Below are positions 4,399-5,704 of a DNA stretch of 5,704 nt, one piece after another. The notes beneath the pieces are model-generated. The model ran no database searches. It worked only from the letters and a program-made list of their open reading frames with translations, and was not told the origin of the DNA. The position numbers were made by a program, and so were the translations under genes. How positions within the stretch are numbered: the stretch's first letter is position 1; each line of letters starts with the position of its first letter. Source of the DNA: Moraxella ovis (GTDB taxonomy: Bacteria; Pseudomonadota; Gammaproteobacteria; Pseudomonadales; Moraxellaceae); assembly GCF_900453105.1 (NCBI RefSeq), contig NZ_UGPW01000003.1:1-5704 (forward strand), written 5' to 3'.

Positions 4399-4450
4399 TA
4401 ACTATGACACTTATTTTGTTGTCTTTTTATGACAAAGTCAATATGTCATA
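4399..4450 (-). promoter_or_regulatory. Promoter and iteron-derived operator of the second rep
   Basis: TAACTATGACA at 4399-4409 is the exact reverse complement of the iteron core TGTCATAGTTA. A further inverted half-site, TATGACA (4428-4434), faces TGTCATA (4444-4450) of the first iteron across 9 bases. A candidate promoter lies between them on the minus strand: TTGACT (4436-4441) and CAAAAT (4413-4418), 17 bp apart. Rep_3 proteins typically bind direct iterons as monomers to start replication and inverted half-sites as dimers to repress rep; this layout fits that scheme closely. Confidence 0.7.
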
Positions 4451-4538
4451 GTTAGCCGTCTTTTTGTCATAGTTAGCCGTCTTTTTGTCATAGTTAGCCG
4501 TCTTTTTGTCATAGTTAGCCGTCTTTTTGTCATAGTTA
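4444..4538. repeat. Iterons of the second origin (21-bp period, five cores)
   Basis: TGTCATAGTTA begins at 4444, 4465, 4486, 4507 and 4528. The first four are followed by GCCGTC and a T-run to complete a 21-bp unit; the fifth stops after the core. Sequence and period differ from the first set, so the two initiators should not cross-bind freely, which would let both origins coexist in one plasmid. Confidence 0.93.
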
Positions 4539-4643
4539 ATTCTCGCAAAGCCTTATGCAGAAAGGGTTTGCGGAGGTCTAAAAACCTTTAAAAACCTTTA
4601 AAAATTTATTAAAAAAGGCTATCGCCATTTTTTCTGTGGATAA
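4539..4643. other. Second origin: hairpin, AT-rich repeats and DnaA box
   Basis: A hairpin (4544-4554 with 4562-4572, one mismatch) overlaps the block GGTTTGCGG (4565-4573), which also occurs in origin 1. Two exact copies of TAAAAACCTT (4579-4598) and a partial third follow, forming an easily melted tract. A perfect DnaA box, TTATCCACA, lies on the minus strand at 4635-4643. Iterons, AT-rich repeats and a DnaA box together are the standard parts of a theta origin. Confidence 0.75.
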
Positions 4644-4697
4644 CTCAAATTTTCACTTACTTTTTGAGCTTATTTTTTTGAAAAGACAAAGAAAAAA

Positions 4698-4916
4698 TTA
4701 CCTGCCCTTGTTCAAGTTTTGCTCTTGACTCTTTGTTCTGATTTCATAGTCTTGTTGGATGGTGTAAGTTTTCTCATCGTGGCTAAGTGTGTAGCTCTTG
4801 CCAACTTCAAGATGACTTCTGGTGCTGTGATAGATAATACCGCTTGATGTTTTTTGTAACGTGCCTTTGTCGTTTGATTGGATAATCACACCGCTGTAAC
4901 GCTGATTCGGCTTGAA
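4698..4916 (-). pseudogene. Possible remnant of a relaxase C-terminus (KfrB-like)
   Basis: An open frame of 73 codons ends at 4698 and begins right after a stop at 4917-4919, with no ATG; a GTG at 4889 would give 63 residues. The pattern YSGVII, then LQKTSSGIIYH, then L-VGKSYTL resembles the KfrB-like domain (G-I--, Q---G--V-H, L---G) found at the C-terminal end of some MobA/TraA-type relaxases and in KfrB proteins. I infer a severed tail of a mobilisation gene. No relaxase catalytic domain is present in the circle, so the plasmid probably cannot mobilise itself. A short independent gene from GTG is the alternative. There is no clear ribosome-binding site. Confidence 0.45.
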
Positions 4917-4921
4917 TTAAA

Positions 4922-4933
4922 TTCTTACCGTGT
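4922..4933 (-). repeat. 12-bp motif, third copy (ACACGGTAAGAA)
   Basis: This matches 11 of 12 bases of the motif at 334-345 and 592-603. It lies between the two remnant reading frames and just upstream of the KfrB-like one. If the motif is an operator, the site may once have controlled the lost gene here. Confidence 0.4.
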
Positions 4934-4947
4934 TAATTTAAATCAAC

Positions 4948-5118
4948 CTATTGAATTTTGAATTGGGTATATGCCACTTCACAATCGTTACCCAAGAATA
5001 AAATCTGATTTAGTGCCCAATATTCTCTTGCAGAGGGCTGATTTTCTAACCATACACCACGCAACAAAATCAACCTACCTACAAGTCTTGATATATAAGG
5101 CTTGTAGCTGTTTACACT
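4948..5118 (-). pseudogene. Possible gene fragment of unknown family
   Basis: On the minus strand 56 sense codons run between a stop at 5119-5121 and a stop at 4948-4950. There is no ATG at the head, so if coding it is a fragment that lost its N-terminus. The composition looks protein-like (for example ENQPSAREYWALNQIL at 25-40 and GNDCEVAYTQF at 43-53), more so than the opposite-strand 76-codon frame over the same bases. I do not recognise the family. It lies upstream of the KfrB-like remnant in the same direction, so both may belong to one decayed region. Confidence 0.3.
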
Positions 5119-5704
5119 TTAAGATTTTTTTGTATACAAAAGAGTCAAAAATCGTATTTAGCTTATTGATTTTAAAAGGAATTGTTTGTAAACAACCATA
5201 ATAAAAATACCGCATTTTGGACTACTTGCCCAAAATGCGGTAAAAATTAAACAATTTTTAATTAGCAAAGAGTGGCTAGGCTTTTATCGATTAAATGCGT
5301 CTTAAATGCGTTCTAATGGATTTTTAGACCCTAGGCGGTATATTGATACCAATAAAAAATTAAAAGCCCTTAGAACGCATTACAGAGCGTTCTAAGGGCT
5401 TTTAATTTTTTATTGGTGGGTATGAATATGTTTGTAGTTGAAATATATATTACACGGTAATAATTAAAGGATTATAATTTTTTTGTTTTTGCTAAATTAT
5501 AGCATTTAAGCCTAGTAAATTCAGTACTTATAAGAATTTCTATAATGGCTCTTTTGCTAAGCCCCATCTCTTTCACCAGATACTCTAATTGTTTGGAGTT
5601 TTCAGCATCAATGTAGGTGTCAAGTCTCTTAGAACCTTTATTTAGTTGGTTTTCCCTATACTTTTTTTGATTTTCTGCGTTAGTTTTCATGATAAATAAG
5701 CCAG
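5119..5704. repeat. Terminal direct repeat, second copy (circular overlap)
   Basis: Identical to 1-586, and to be counted as the same DNA. All sites described at positions n between 1 and 586 recur at n + 5118. It holds the non-coding hairpin region and most of the ribbon-helix-helix gene region. Confidence 0.93.
5472..5690 (-). CDS. Ribbon-helix-helix protein, repeat of the gene at 354-572
   Basis: The same 72-residue frame as at 354-572, present again through the end overlap, with every base identical. The window ends 14 bases upstream of its start codon, so its promoter and operator region is missing here. It should be treated as one gene, not a duplicated one. Confidence 0.75.
   Translation of the reverse strand: MKTNAENQKKYRENQLNKGSKRLDTYIDAENSKQLEYLVKEMGLSKRAIIEILISTEFTRLKCYNLAKTKKL

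Noticed and set aside
4971..5201. 76-codon plus-strand frame
   Set aside because: It has no ribosome-binding site, runs into the non-coding repeat region, and lies opposite a more protein-like frame.

Overview
The window looks like one complete small circular plasmid from the Moraxellaceae (Moraxella or a close relative), written out with an end overlap. Bases 1-586 and 5119-5704 match base for base, so the real molecule is most simply a circle of 5118 bp that was sequenced past its own start. The host call rests on two Rep_3-type initiators, one of them close to the Acinetobacter/Moraxella RepM type, on AT-rich DNA, and on two short toxin-antitoxin pairs. I cannot fix the species.

Layout in order: 1-353 is non-coding and carries several hairpins, including a perfect 31-bp stem that acts as a terminator. 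354-572 (minus) encodes a small ribbon-helix-helix protein. 573-847 is non-coding and holds putative control sites, an unexplained GC-rich island, and the operator and promoter of the first toxin-antitoxin pair. 848-1370 (plus) is a DinJ/YafQ-type pair. It converges on the first initiator gene (1438-2379, minus) across a strong two-way terminator. Upstream of that initiator are its promoter/operator, four 22-bp iterons and an AT-rich origin block (2393-2605). After another terminator comes a second pair (2722-3212, plus; ParE/RelE-like toxin), which converges on the second initiator gene (3314-4378, minus). That gene has its own five 21-bp iteron cores, AT-rich repeats and a perfect DnaA box (4399-4643). 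The stretch 4698-5118 seems to hold decayed gene pieces, one resembling the KfrB-like tail of a mobilisation relaxase.

The main point is modular: the plasmid is two replicons in one circle, each unit being a toxin-antitoxin pair facing an initiator plus origin. The two initiator genes share an 84-bp nearly identical 3' end and 3' flank in direct orientation. A crossover there would split the circle into about 1876 bp and 3242 bp, each with one initiator, one origin and one toxin-antitoxin pair. The plasmid therefore looks like a natural co-integrate of two minimal plasmids, kept by two addiction modules, with no working mobilisation or partition gene visible.
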